Shown: positions 44,175-52,700 of the stretch, piece by piece
Numbering within the stretch: the stretch's first letter is position 1
Layout of the letters: the number at the start of each line of letters is the position of its first letter
From: Gracilimonas sp.
GTDB taxonomy: Bacteria; Bacteroidota; Rhodothermia; Balneolales; Balneolaceae
Length of the DNA: 64,000 bases
Direction: 5' to 3'
NCBI RefSeq assembly: GCF_014762685.1
Contig: NZ_JABURM010000005.1
Location: 620,001 to 684,000 of the forward strand
Notes under the pieces: model-generated
The model's database searches: none
Told to the model about the DNA's origin: nothing
What the model saw: the letters and a program-made list of their open reading frames with translations, nothing else
Translations under genes and position numbers: made by a program

Positions 44175-46172
44175 ATGCCCGCTTCAAAACTTGACAACCT
44201 ATGCGTTAATACTATAAGAACCTTATCTATCGATGCAGTGGAAAAAGCGAACTCCGGTCATCCCGGAATGCCAATGGGAATGGCAGATGTTGCTTATATA
44301 CTGTGGACAAAATTTTTAAAGCACAGTCCCAAGAACCCAGATTGGTTTGACCGGGATCGTTTTATTCTTTCTGCCGGCCACGGTTCTATGCTCATTTATA
44401 GTTTACTCCATTTGACTGGTTATGATTTGAGTCTTGACGAAATTAAAAATTTCAGGCAGATGGGAAGTAAAACTCCGGGGCATCCCGAATATGGCATGAC
44501 TCCGGGGGTTGAAACCACCACCGGTCCTCTTGGGCAGGGTTTTGGGACCGGAGTTGGGATGGCTATGGCGGAGCATTTTCTAGCCGCTAAGTTTAATCAA
44601 AAAGATCATAAGGTAGTTGATCATTACACTTATGCCATTGTAAGTGATGGGGATTTGATGGAAGGAATTTCTCACGAATCTGCATCAATGGCAGGTCATA
44701 TGGGACTGGGTAAATTAATTTATCTATATGATTCAAACAGGATTTCTATTGAGGGGTCAACAGACCTTGCCTTTACAGAGGATGTACCTAAAAGGTTTGA
44801 AGCATATAATTGGCATGTAGTAGAAATTGATGGGCATAATCACGATGAAATTACTTCAGCTATTGAAGAGGCGCAATCTGTGAGTGATAAGCCCTCTATT
44901 ATTGTTTGCAAAACCCATATTGGGTTTGGAAGTCCAAATAAGCAAGACAGTGAGGCATCTCACGGATCACCTTTGGGAGAAGAGGAAATAAAGTTGACTA
45001 AACAGGCCTATAATTGGGATACTGATAAAACATTTCATATACCTGAAGAAGCTCTCAATAAATTCAGAGAAGAGGTTAATAAAGGGGAACAGGCAGAGAA
45101 AGAATGGAATGAGGCAGTGGCTAAGTTCGAAAGTTCCTTTTCTGAAGAAGCCAAATCTTTTAAAAGTTGGATAAAACGTGAACTTTCCCCAGAATTAGAA
45201 ACCAGCCTTCCTGTTTTTAAAGAAGATGAAAAGGGGATGGCAAGTCGGGCAGCTTCAGGAAAAGTGATTAATGCTATCAAGGAAACGGTTCCTAATTTAT
45301 TTGGAGGTTCTGCCGATCTTGCCGGAAGCACAAAAACCGATATAGAAGGCTATGGTTCGTTTATTGTAGATAAACCAACCGGTCGCACGGTTCATTTTGG
45401 AGTTCGGGAACATGGGATGGGAGCGGCAGTAAATGGAATTTCCCTTCATGGCGGATTGATTCCTTATGGGGCTACTTTCTTTGTGTTTACAGATTATATG
45501 CGGCCGGCAATCAGATTGGCTGCATTAATGAAAACAAATTCAATTTTTGTTTTAACGCATGACAGTATTGGTTTAGGTGAAGATGGCCCCACACACCAAC
45601 CTATTGAGCATTTGGCCAGTTTAAGGGCTATGCCGAACATTACAGTTCTTAGACCGGGTGATGCCAATGAAACTTCGTATGCATGGAAGTCAGCGATTGA
45701 GAATACAACAGGACCCACCCTTTTGGTATTGACACGACAAAATTTGCCTACATTTGCCAGAGATGAAAATAACAAGGCATCTTTGGTTCAAAAAGGAGGT
45801 TATATTTTTGCAGATTCCGAAAAAGAAACGCCGGATGCTATTCTGATAGGAACGGGATCTGAGCTTCAGTATGCTGTTGAAGCGAAGAAGAAGCTTGCAA
45901 ATAAAGGCGTTGATGCTCGTGTAGTGAGTATGCCAAGCTGGGAGTTGTTTGAAAATCAGGACGAGCCTTACAAAGCGTCTGTGCTTCCTGAGTCGGTAAC
46001 TAACCGGGTATCTATAGAAGCAGGATCAACCTTTGGATGGGAACGCTATGTTGGGCCGGAAGGAAAGTCCATTGGGTTAAATACTTTTGGAGAGTCAGCA
46101 CCTTATGAAGAGCTATATGAGCACTTTGGAATTACTTCCGATGCTGTAGTTAAAGCGGCACTGGGTAAATAA
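44175..46172 (+). CDS. tkt: Transketolase
   Basis: Thiamine-diphosphate enzyme moving two-carbon units in the pentose phosphate pathway. The 665 residues are full length, with the N-terminal [38 protein letters not shown] and the TPP/metal motif [12 protein letters not shown]. The middle domain has [21 protein letters not shown] and [19 protein letters not shown], and the C-terminal domain ends [16 protein letters not shown]. All catalytic histidines expected in these motifs are present. It is convergent with the phosphatase gene; the spacing is 22 bases. Confidence 0.97.
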   Translation: MPASKLDNLCVNTIRTLSIDAVEKANSGHPGMPMGMADVAYILWTKFLKHSPKNPDWFDRDRFILSAGHGSMLIYSLLHLTGYDLSLDEIKNFRQMGSKTPGHPEYGMTPGVETTTGPLGQGFGTGVGMAMAEHFLAAKFNQKDHKVVDHYTYAIVSDGDLMEGISHESASMAGHMGLGKLIYLYDSNRISIEGSTDLAFTEDVPKRFEAYNWHVVEIDGHNHDEITSAIEEAQSVSDKPSIIVCKTHIGFGSPNKQDSEASHGSPLGEEEIKLTKQAYNWDTDKTFHIPEEALNKFREEVNKGEQAEKEWNEAVAKFESSFSEEAKSFKSWIKRELSPELETSLPVFKEDEKGMASRAASGKVINAIKETVPNLFGGSADLAGSTKTDIEGYGSFIVDKPTGRTVHFGVREHGMGAAVNGISLHGGLIPYGATFFVFTDYMRPAIRLAALMKTNSIFVLTHDSIGLGEDGPTHQPIEHLASLRAMPNITVLRPGDANETSYAWKSAIENTTGPTLLVLTRQNLPTFARDENNKASLVQKGGYIFADSEKETPDAILIGTGSELQYAVEAKKKLANKGVDARVVSMPSWELFENQDEPYKASVLPESVTNRVSIEAGSTFGWERYVGPEGKSIGLNTFGESAPYEELYEHFGITSDAVVKAALGK

Positions 46173-46194
46173 ATTAGTAATCAAAAATCCACTG

Positions 46195-47337
46195 CTACTT
46201 GCTTGGGCGATGTATACAGGTAAAGGTTACATCGTCCAGTGGATCTACGGAACCGATAAAAGTTTCAAGTGAAGATTGGACTTTTCCGATGATGGTCTTG
46301 GCATGCAGAGATCCGTATATTTCCATCAGGGATTCTATACGCTCTTCACCATATTCTTCATTATGTTCGTTACGAGCTTCATTTAAACCGTCGGTGTAAA
46401 ATAAAACAGAGTCTCCGGGTTTAAAGTGAAATTTCTTCACTTCCATATTTTTATCAAGGAGTTTGGTGGAGGTCATACCCAAAGCAAAACCGTTTGATTT
46501 CAATTTGAAAGTAGTATCACGTTCTTTGTTATAATAGATGGGGATGTTATGTCCTGCCCGAATATATTCGAAATGATCCTCATCATTTGGGAAAAAGGCC
46601 ACACAACCGGTTACAAAGGTTTTGTCTCTGCTGTTACTTTTTATGTAATTATTTAATTGGAGAAAGAGTTCTTTGGGGGTAGGTTGTTCTTTTTCGATAA
46701 TCATACTTACCAATGCCTGTAGGCGAACCATGTAAAGAGCGGCGCTCAGGCCCTTGCCGGAAACATCGGCAATGATTACATAGGTGCCCCGCTCAGTTTC
46801 AATTACATCTAAATAATCTCCGCCTACTTCTTTTGCAGTATGGGCAAAAGAATATACTTCCAGATTCTCTTTATTCAATGAGGTTCCGGGAAGCAGGCTT
46901 AGCTGAATATCCCGGGCTAAGTCAATTTCTTTTTGCACATCCGATTTTTCCAGTAGTTCAATAAGCAGCAACATAAACATTGATAAGAAACCAAAGGGGA
47001 GAAGCAGGTCTCCGATCAAGAAAAATTCCAGAATCCCGAAAAAATTAAGCAGGTAGTAAGCAACAAAACTAACAGAACCCAGCCCAAAAATTAATCTTCT
47101 GGTTGGATTCAGTCGCTGGGTAAGGTCTGAAAAGAGACGAAGAAATTTGACATGCCCTGGAAGTTGTTGCCCTTGCTGTCGTTCAATGTCTTCTACGGCC
47201 TCTTTATAAACCAGTTTAAGGCGTTCGGTATCTGCAGAGAGTTCTTTAGAAAAGCGTTCTCGGCTCATGCCGGAAACATATTCTTGGTAAAACTTCTTAG
47301 TACCGTATCCGGATTGTGCTTCGTTTTTTAAACCCAA
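46195..47337 (-). CDS. Membrane PP2C/SpoIIE (RsbU-type) serine phosphatase
   Basis: A 380-residue protein: a cytoplasmic-like N-terminal helical part (1-80), two hydrophobic segments (about 83-130, LIFGLGSVSFVAYYLL and LLLPFGFLSMFMLLLIELL), then the phosphatase domain. Domain phrases are LARDIQLSLLPG, KEVGGDYLDVIE, YVIIADVSGKGLSAALYMVRLQAL, ALGMT and DSVLFYTDGLNEARNEHNEEYG. Acidic metal ligands are in place. RsbU-type enzymes switch anti-sigma or anti-anti-sigma partners in stress signalling; no such partner lies next to it. The orphan status is seen in many Bacteroidota. Confidence 0.9.
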   Translation of the reverse strand: MGLKNEAQSGYGTKKFYQEYVSGMSRERFSKELSADTERLKLVYKEAVEDIERQQGQQLPGHVKFLRLFSDLTQRLNPTRRLIFGLGSVSFVAYYLLNFFGILEFFLIGDLLLPFGFLSMFMLLLIELLEKSDVQKEIDLARDIQLSLLPGTSLNKENLEVYSFAHTAKEVGGDYLDVIETERGTYVIIADVSGKGLSAALYMVRLQALVSMIIEKEQPTPKELFLQLNNYIKSNSRDKTFVTGCVAFFPNDEDHFEYIRAGHNIPIYYNKERDTTFKLKSNGFALGMTSTKLLDKNMEVKKFHFKPGDSVLFYTDGLNEARNEHNEEYGEERIESLMEIYGSLHAKTIIGKVQSSLETFIGSVDPLDDVTFTCIHRPSK

Positions 47338-47502
47338 TTAGCTGACTTTTCTAAATTCATGTTTAATGCTTCTTCGTAATAATAACCAAAAAGTTTTGTT
47401 TTATTCGAGTTGTTTCAAATACAACAGGAAAAGTCAAAGAATATAACGCCTGAATACATTTAACAGTTTAATGAAGGGGCAGAGAATTGTTCAGGATAAA
47501 TG

Positions 47503-48039
47503 TTATTGTTTGGTTTCAATAGTGGTTGTATCAGAAGGCACATTATTTGGGTTTACCTTATCATAAACAACCCAGGCATCTCTGAAGCGACGTTTAACAA
47601 TATTTGAGAATTGTATAGCTTTGTCTCGATCGTGGAAATCTCCTACATGTACCCGAAAATAGGGGGCTCGAAAGAACACATAAGTATTTGGTTGGTAGCC
47701 TGCAATTGTAGTGTCTGCCCAAGCTCTGAACAGGGCTGCTGTGGTATCAGCTCCCACCATATTTTGCCCGGAATAAATTTGAATGCGGTACCCTTCGTAC
47801 AAATTTTTCTTTTCCTCTTGCTGAACTTTGACCCGGTTGAAAGCATCAGGTATCTTATTTTCGCGGTATGTGTATGCATCGGAAAGCCGGGTTCGGAAAT
47901 CTTCAAAATTCAGCCCTGAGATAACTCCTTCATCCTCATAATTTTCCCTGAAGTCATCCATTGCATCCCGTACAGTTTGCTCGGAAGTAGAACATGCTAC
48001 TGCTGAAATTATCAAAATTAATATAGAAAGATATTTCAT
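47503..48039 (-). CDS. SPOR-domain lipoprotein
   Basis: 178 residues with a lipoprotein signal peptide; the lipobox is SAVACS (Cys16). After a helical region, residues about 85-160 form a SPOR-type domain (YRIQIYSGQNMVGADTTAALFRAW, VFFRAPYFRVHVGDFHDRDKAIQFSNIVK). SPOR domains bind septal peptidoglycan lacking stem peptides. An envelope role is likely. It lies ten bases after the ALDH-like gene on the same strand. Confidence 0.85.
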   Translation of the reverse strand: MKYLSILILIISAVACSTSEQTVRDAMDDFRENYEDEGVISGLNFEDFRTRLSDAYTYRENKIPDAFNRVKVQQEEKKNLYEGYRIQIYSGQNMVGADTTAALFRAWADTTIAGYQPNTYVFFRAPYFRVHVGDFHDRDKAIQFSNIVKRRFRDAWVVYDKVNPNNVPSDTTTIETKQ

Positions 48040-48048
48040 AGCTGAGTT

Positions 48049-48918
48049 TTAAAATCCAACGGGATGCCAGGTGGTTTTAGTTTCCTGAAAATCAGTCAGA
48101 AAATAAGGAGATTGTGCGTTCTCTCCATACCAATCATTAACCGGGCGTTTTATAACACGTTTAACGTTAAGCGAGGCATTCTCGTCTATCAATGTTTTTA
48201 TTTCTTTGGGTAGTTCATCCGTATAGCACAATGCATTTACATCCATATGTGAACTAAAATGTTCCGCTAATTCTTTTCTGGACCCCGTTAAAATATTAAC
48301 GACTCCCCCGGGTACATCTGATGAATTCAATACTTCCGCAAAACTGATAGCCGGCAGTGGATGGGCTTCGGATGCCAAAATCACACAAGTATTTCCTCCT
48401 GATATTATTGGGGCGATCACGGAAACAAGTCCCAAAAGAGGACTGTTTTCGGGGGCAAAAGCCGTAACTACTCCCGTTGGTTCCAGCATACTGAAGTTGA
48501 AGTGAGCACTGGCTACAGGGTTAATGGAACCAAAAACTTGTTGATATTTATCGGTCCATCCTGCATAGTAAATCAGCCGGTCAATAGCTGCATTAATATC
48601 AGCTTCGGCCTCAGAGGTTTTAAAACCTATAGGCCCTAATTCCTGCATGAACTGATCTCGTCTATTTTCCATCATTTCGGCTATGCGGTAGAGAATTTGT
48701 CCGCGGTTATAAGCACTGCGACCACTCCAGCCACTGAAAGCACTGCGGGCTACTTTTACAGCCTCTCTAAAATCCTTACGGGAACCTTGGCAGGCATCGG
48801 CCACCAAGTTTTTGTCGCTGTCATATACTTTATATGTACGGCCGGACTCACTGCGCGGGAATCCTCCTCCGATATACATTTTATAAGTTTTCTTTACGTC
48901 AATTCTTTTCTCAGACAT
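48049..48918 (-). CDS. Catalytically incomplete aldehyde-dehydrogenase-like protein
   Basis: 289 residues that align with the N-terminal NAD-binding part of aldehyde dehydrogenases: YKMYIGGGFPRSESGRTY, ARSAFSGWSGRSAYNRGQILYRIAEM, EPTGVVTAFAPENSPLL, VPGGVVNILTG. They continue only to a short C-terminal tail. The region that should carry the catalytic Cys and the following Glu motif is missing, and the protein ends at about 60% of normal length. No frameshift is needed to explain the end, and it has close homologue-like codon use, so it is not an obvious pseudogene. It sits 18 bases behind a full-length ALDH, after deoC. A structural or regulatory partner of that enzyme is plausible; the arrangement recalls the inactive second domain of ALDH16. 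Confidence 0.82.
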   Translation of the reverse strand: MSEKRIDVKKTYKMYIGGGFPRSESGRTYKVYDSDKNLVADACQGSRKDFREAVKVARSAFSGWSGRSAYNRGQILYRIAEMMENRRDQFMQELGPIGFKTSEAEADINAAIDRLIYYAGWTDKYQQVFGSINPVASAHFNFSMLEPTGVVTAFAPENSPLLGLVSVIAPIISGGNTCVILASEAHPLPAISFAEVLNSSDVPGGVVNILTGSRKELAEHFSSHMDVNALCYTDELPKEIKTLIDENASLNVKRVIKRPVNDWYGENAQSPYFLTDFQETKTTWHPVGF

Positions 48919-48936
48919 GGTTGTAATCTTTTACAG

Positions 48937-50439
48937 TTAAATTTTTGTATATGCAGCTAATCCGTGCATTCCGCCTTCCCGGCCAACACCACTTTCTTTA
49001 TAACCGCCAAATGGGGAGGTAGGGTCAAACTTGTTATAGGTGTTAGCCCATATGACTCCCGACCTCATTCCATTGCCTACTTTAAATATTTTGGAACCTT
49101 TGTCAGTCCAAACGCCATTTGCCAATCCGTAGGGAGTATTGTTGGCTTTTTCGATGCCTTCATCAGCCGTGCGGAAAGTTTGTACGGTCAATACCGGGCC
49201 AAATATCTCTTCCTGTACAATTCGGTTTGACTGGGAGACATTGGTAAACAGGGTAGGACGAATAAAATATCCATTCTCAGGAATTTTGCATTTACTTTGA
49301 TAGATATCGGCGCCTTCCTCAACACCCAATTCCAAATATTTATTTACGGTTTCGAATTGCTCTTTAGAGTTGATAGCCCCGATGTCCGTATTTTTATCCA
49401 ACGGATCACCTACAATCAAAGTTTCGAGGCGATCTTTTAATTTGGTGATAACCTTATCGGCTACACCTTCCTGGACCAATAATCGGGAGCCGGCACAACA
49501 TACATGCCCCTGATTGAAATAAATGGCATTAATAATGCCTTCAACGGCTTGATCGATTGGGGCATCTTCAAAAATTACCAATGCTCCTTTTCCTCCAAGT
49601 TCCAGCGTGTACTTTTTATCGGTTCCGGCTAAAGATTTTTGAATGATTTTACCCACATTCGTTGAACCGGTAAATGCGATTTTGTCAATTCCGGGGTGGT
49701 TTACAATTTCGGCACCTGTTTGTCCGGCTCCTGTTATAATATTCACGACACCATCAGGAAGCCCTGCATCTTTAACTAACTCAGCAAACTTTAAAGCTGT
49801 GAGTGAAGTGGTTTCAGCAGGTTTAAGCACTACGGTATTTCCACAAGCCAGAGCCGGGGCTATTTTCCAGGCCAGCATTAGTAACGGGAAATTCCAGGGT
49901 ATGATTTGACCACATACCCCTAAAGGTTCTGGTTTTTTACCGGGAAAAGCATATTCAAGTTTATCGGCCCACCCGGCGTAATAAAAGAAATACGCGGCAA
50001 CCAACGGAATATCGACATCACGGGATTCACGAATCGGTTTACCTCCGTCCATGGATTCCAGTACCGCAAATTCTCTGGCCCGTTCCTGTAACATCCGAGC
50101 AATTCGATAAATGTATTTACCCCTTTCTTTGGGAGAAATACGAGACCATTCGCCCTCATATGCTTTTCGAGCCGCTTTTACTGCTTTATCAACATCCTTT
50201 TTTGTAGCCTCACCAAATTCAGTGATTATCTCTTCGTTAGCCGGATTTGTACTCTTAAAATAACGGCCTTTAGAGGGTTTGACGAACTTTCCATCAATGA
50301 ACAAATCATAACGATCTTTGATTTCTGCAAAACCAGATTCTTGCGGTGCAGGAGCATATTCCCAAATGGACGCAAAATCCAGTTTTGAATTGGGTGAAGT
50401 TGGTTTGTAAGTAGTTTCTTTTGTTTCGGTCTCGGACAT
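48937..50439 (-). CDS. Aldehyde dehydrogenase (NAD(P)+-dependent)
   Basis: 500 residues, full family length. YDLFIDGKFVKPSKGRYF leads in, followed by GVCGQIIPWNFPLLMLAWKIAPALACGNTVVLKPAE and GFTG-type AFTGSTNVGKII. The Glu motif is ELGGKGALVIFEDA, the catalytic Cys motif is FNQGHVCCAGSRLLV, and EEIFGPVLTV closes the set. It lies directly after deoC, so it may oxidise acetaldehyde released from deoxyribose-5-phosphate to acetate; that assignment is inferred from gene order. The incomplete ALDH follows it. Confidence 0.93.
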   Translation of the reverse strand: MSETETKETTYKPTSPNSKLDFASIWEYAPAPQESGFAEIKDRYDLFIDGKFVKPSKGRYFKSTNPANEEIITEFGEATKKDVDKAVKAARKAYEGEWSRISPKERGKYIYRIARMLQERAREFAVLESMDGGKPIRESRDVDIPLVAAYFFYYAGWADKLEYAFPGKKPEPLGVCGQIIPWNFPLLMLAWKIAPALACGNTVVLKPAETTSLTALKFAELVKDAGLPDGVVNIITGAGQTGAEIVNHPGIDKIAFTGSTNVGKIIQKSLAGTDKKYTLELGGKGALVIFEDAPIDQAVEGIINAIYFNQGHVCCAGSRLLVQEGVADKVITKLKDRLETLIVGDPLDKNTDIGAINSKEQFETVNKYLELGVEEGADIYQSKCKIPENGYFIRPTLFTNVSQSNRIVQEEIFGPVLTVQTFRTADEGIEKANNTPYGLANGVWTDKGSKIFKVGNGMRSGVIWANTYNKFDPTSPFGGYKESGVGREGGMHGLAAYTKI

Positions 50440-50487
50440 GGTGATTCTAACTTAGTTCAAAGTTTTTTTATATCTGTGAAAAGTAAA

Positions 50488-51387
50488 TCAGTCATTACTG
50501 AAGTAATCAAGAGATTGATAGTGGCCGGTTTGTTGTTTCACAATTTGCATAAGCAGATCGTTGGTAAGGGAGCTGGCGCCAAATCGAAAATAATCCTTAT
50601 TTAGCCAGTCAGCTCCTAAGGTTTCTTTAACTATAACCAAATATTGGATGGCTTGTTTCGCAGTTCGGATTCCCCCGGCGGGCTTCATTCCGATCATTTT
50701 CCCGGTATCATAGTAAAAATCACGGATTGCTTCCAGCATTACCAAAGTAACAGGTTGAGTTGCTGCCGGACTCACTTTCCCGGTAGATGTTTTGATAAAA
50801 TCTGCACCGGCATGCATTGCCAAATCACTGGCTTTACGCACATTTTCCAAAGAATGTAATTCTCCTGTTTCCAGGATTACTTTCAGGTGAGCATCACCGC
50901 ATGCTTCTTTGACGGCCGCAATTTCATCAAAAACCAGATTGTATTCACCATTCAAAAAAGCACCCCGGCTGATTACCATATCAATTTCATCTGCCCCTTT
51001 AGAAACGGCAAATCGGGTATCTTCCAATCGCATCGAAAGGGGTGCCTGTCCACTTGGAAAAGCTGTTGCCACACTCGCTACATTAACTCCACTTCCTTTT
51101 AGTTCTTTTTTGGCTATTTCCACCATTCGTGGATATACACAAACGGCGGCTACAGTAGGTAAATCAGGAATGGGCGGATGAGGCTGCTTTGCTTTTTTAC
51201 AGAGCTGGATCACTTTCCCGGGCGAATCCTTTCCCTCAAGCGTAGTATGGTCAATCATGCTTAGTGCAAGTTTAAGGGCCTGCAGCTTGGATTCTTTCTT
51301 GATACTGCGGGAATTTAAACGAGCCACTCGTTCTTCTACACCAACGTGATCAATAGGGATCGTCTGATTGAAATCAGGATATTTCAT
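50488..51387 (-). CDS. deoC: Deoxyribose-phosphate aldolase
   Basis: Cleaves 2-deoxyribose-5-phosphate to glyceraldehyde-3-phosphate and acetaldehyde. Start taken at ATG 51387 (299 residues); a longer frame to 51423 adds 12 unlikely residues. ALSMIDHTTLEG, VCVYPRMVEIA, the Schiff-base lysine in ADFIKTSTGKVSPAAT and GMKPAGGIRTAKQAIQYL are all present. At 299 residues it is longer than the E. coli enzyme (259), with an extra N-terminal 50 residues as in the subgroup associated with ALDH genes. The gene heads the deoC-ALDH-ALDH-like operon. Confidence 0.94.
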   Translation of the reverse strand: MKYPDFNQTIPIDHVGVEERVARLNSRSIKKESKLQALKLALSMIDHTTLEGKDSPGKVIQLCKKAKQPHPPIPDLPTVAAVCVYPRMVEIAKKELKGSGVNVASVATAFPSGQAPLSMRLEDTRFAVSKGADEIDMVISRGAFLNGEYNLVFDEIAAVKEACGDAHLKVILETGELHSLENVRKASDLAMHAGADFIKTSTGKVSPAATQPVTLVMLEAIRDFYYDTGKMIGMKPAGGIRTAKQAIQYLVIVKETLGADWLNKDYFRFGASSLTNDLLMQIVKQQTGHYQSLDYFSND

Positions 51388-51595
51388 ATAGCAACTTTCA
51401 TTCTTAAATCTTTTGAATATCAAAGGTAAGAAATCTATACCAAAAGCTTGGAGGAATGAAATAAATTTCGGATAAATAATCTGAAGTTATTGTGGCAAAG
51501 AAGTAATTTTTGTTAATTCATTGAGATTCAGTAGTTAACAGAGAATCGGGAAGACTAAAAAAGAAAGGTTTAACTAATTATATGAGGACAAAATT

Positions 51596-52015
51596 ATGGA
51601 AATTTCTGCAATAAACTGGCTGGCTGTAATAGCCGCTTCACTTGTTGGATTTGCGATTGGTTTTATATGGTACGGACCTTTATTCGGAAAACCCTGGATG
51701 AATGCTGTTGGTATGACAGAAGAGGATGCCCAAAAAGGAAATATGGCAAAAATATTCGGTTTTACCTTTGTATTTCAATTTGTCATGGCTATTTGTCTGG
51801 CTATGTTTTTTTATGGCGATCCAGCCTCTGCAGATATGATTAATGCAAGCAACGGGGCTTTTTACGGTTTCCTTACCGGCTTTGGATGGGTAGCAATGGC
51901 TATAGGGGTGAATGCCCTGTATGAGCAAAAATCCTGGAAATACATCTTTATTAACGGCGGATTTTGGACCGTAGTTTTTACTTTAATGGGGTTTATTCTG
52001 GGGGGATGGAAATAA
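51596..52015 (+). CDS. DUF1761 family membrane protein
   Basis: 139 residues with four predicted membrane helices (about 9-30, 52-70, 82-103, 115-135) and the family phrases GFIWYGPLFGKPWM, MTEEDAQKG and WKYIFINGGFWTVVF. Function is unknown. It stands alone in the intergenic space between deoC and a convergent glyoxalase-like gene. Confidence 0.85.
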   Translation: MEISAINWLAVIAASLVGFAIGFIWYGPLFGKPWMNAVGMTEEDAQKGNMAKIFGFTFVFQFVMAICLAMFFYGDPASADMINASNGAFYGFLTGFGWVAMAIGVNALYEQKSWKYIFINGGFWTVVFTLMGFILGGWK

Positions 52016-52032
52016 TTTTAAAGAATCAAAAC

Positions 52033-52063
52033 TGTAAGGGTGTATTACGAATATGCCCTTACA
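52033..52063. terminator. Hairpin between convergent genes
   Basis: TGTAAGGG (52033-52040) pairs with CCCTTACA (52056-52063), with an inner TATT/AATA stem. It lies 18 bases from either stop codon and could serve both strands, though the T-runs are weak. Confidence 0.55.
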
Positions 52064-52079
52064 ATTTGTATAACTACAC

Positions 52080-52529
52080 CTAGTATTTAGCATTATTAAT
52101 TTCGATCCAGTATCCATCCGGGTCTTGAAAATATACTTGTAGCACTCCATCTGGTCTTACTTGTGGAACTTTGCTGTCACCTGCAAAGTTTGAATAGCCA
52201 ATCCCCTTCTCTTTTAAAAAGGTGAGGTAGGAATCGAATCCTTCAACATTAAAAGCAATATGAACTACTTTATTTAATTTTATACTGTCTGCATCCACAT
52301 TTGTCACATGCAGTTGTTGACCACCCCCAATAGAGAAAAATCTAATGGAAGGATTAACGCCCCAAGGGGTTTCTATTTCTTCAAGTTGTAGAATGTTTTT
52401 ATAAAAATCAGCACTTACTTCAAGGTCTTCAACCAAAATGGTTAAATGATCCAGTTTCGGATTAAAGTTTTGTCCAATAACAGGGTATGAACTTAAGAGT
52501 AAAGTCGCCGTGAGTATTAAAAATTTCAT
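52080..52529 (-). CDS. VOC-superfamily (glyoxalase/bleomycin-resistance-like) secreted protein
   Basis: 149 residues: signal peptide (residues 1-20, ending YPVIGQ), then a vicinal-oxygen-chelate domain. LDHLTILVEDLEVSADFYKNIL, HVTNVDADS, HIAFNVEGFDSYLTFLKE and VYFQDPDGYWIEIN supply the His/Glu metal-ligand pattern of the fold. The exported location is unusual for this family but common enough in Bacteroidota. The substrate is unknown. Confidence 0.85.
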   Translation of the reverse strand: MKFLILTATLLLSSYPVIGQNFNPKLDHLTILVEDLEVSADFYKNILQLEEIETPWGVNPSIRFFSIGGGQQLHVTNVDADSIKLNKVVHIAFNVEGFDSYLTFLKEKGIGYSNFAGDSKVPQVRPDGVLQVYFQDPDGYWIEINNAKY

Positions 52530-52700
52530 TTTGAAGGGGGTAAGATATTAATCACGAACTGAGGCTTATTTACTGTCAGTCAAAAACAGAATGGATAAAT
52601 GAGAAGTCAGCTTTTTCCCTCGATTAATGAAATGCATTCGAAACTGCCACAAGCATTATCAATATAAATAAGTTGGAATCAAAACAAGAGCAGTTTTATT

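Noticed and set aside
48049-48918. Short ALDH as a pseudogene
   Set aside because: The frame is intact, in normal spacing within the operon, and the C-terminal tail reads as protein; I see no frameshifted remainder of the catalytic half downstream.
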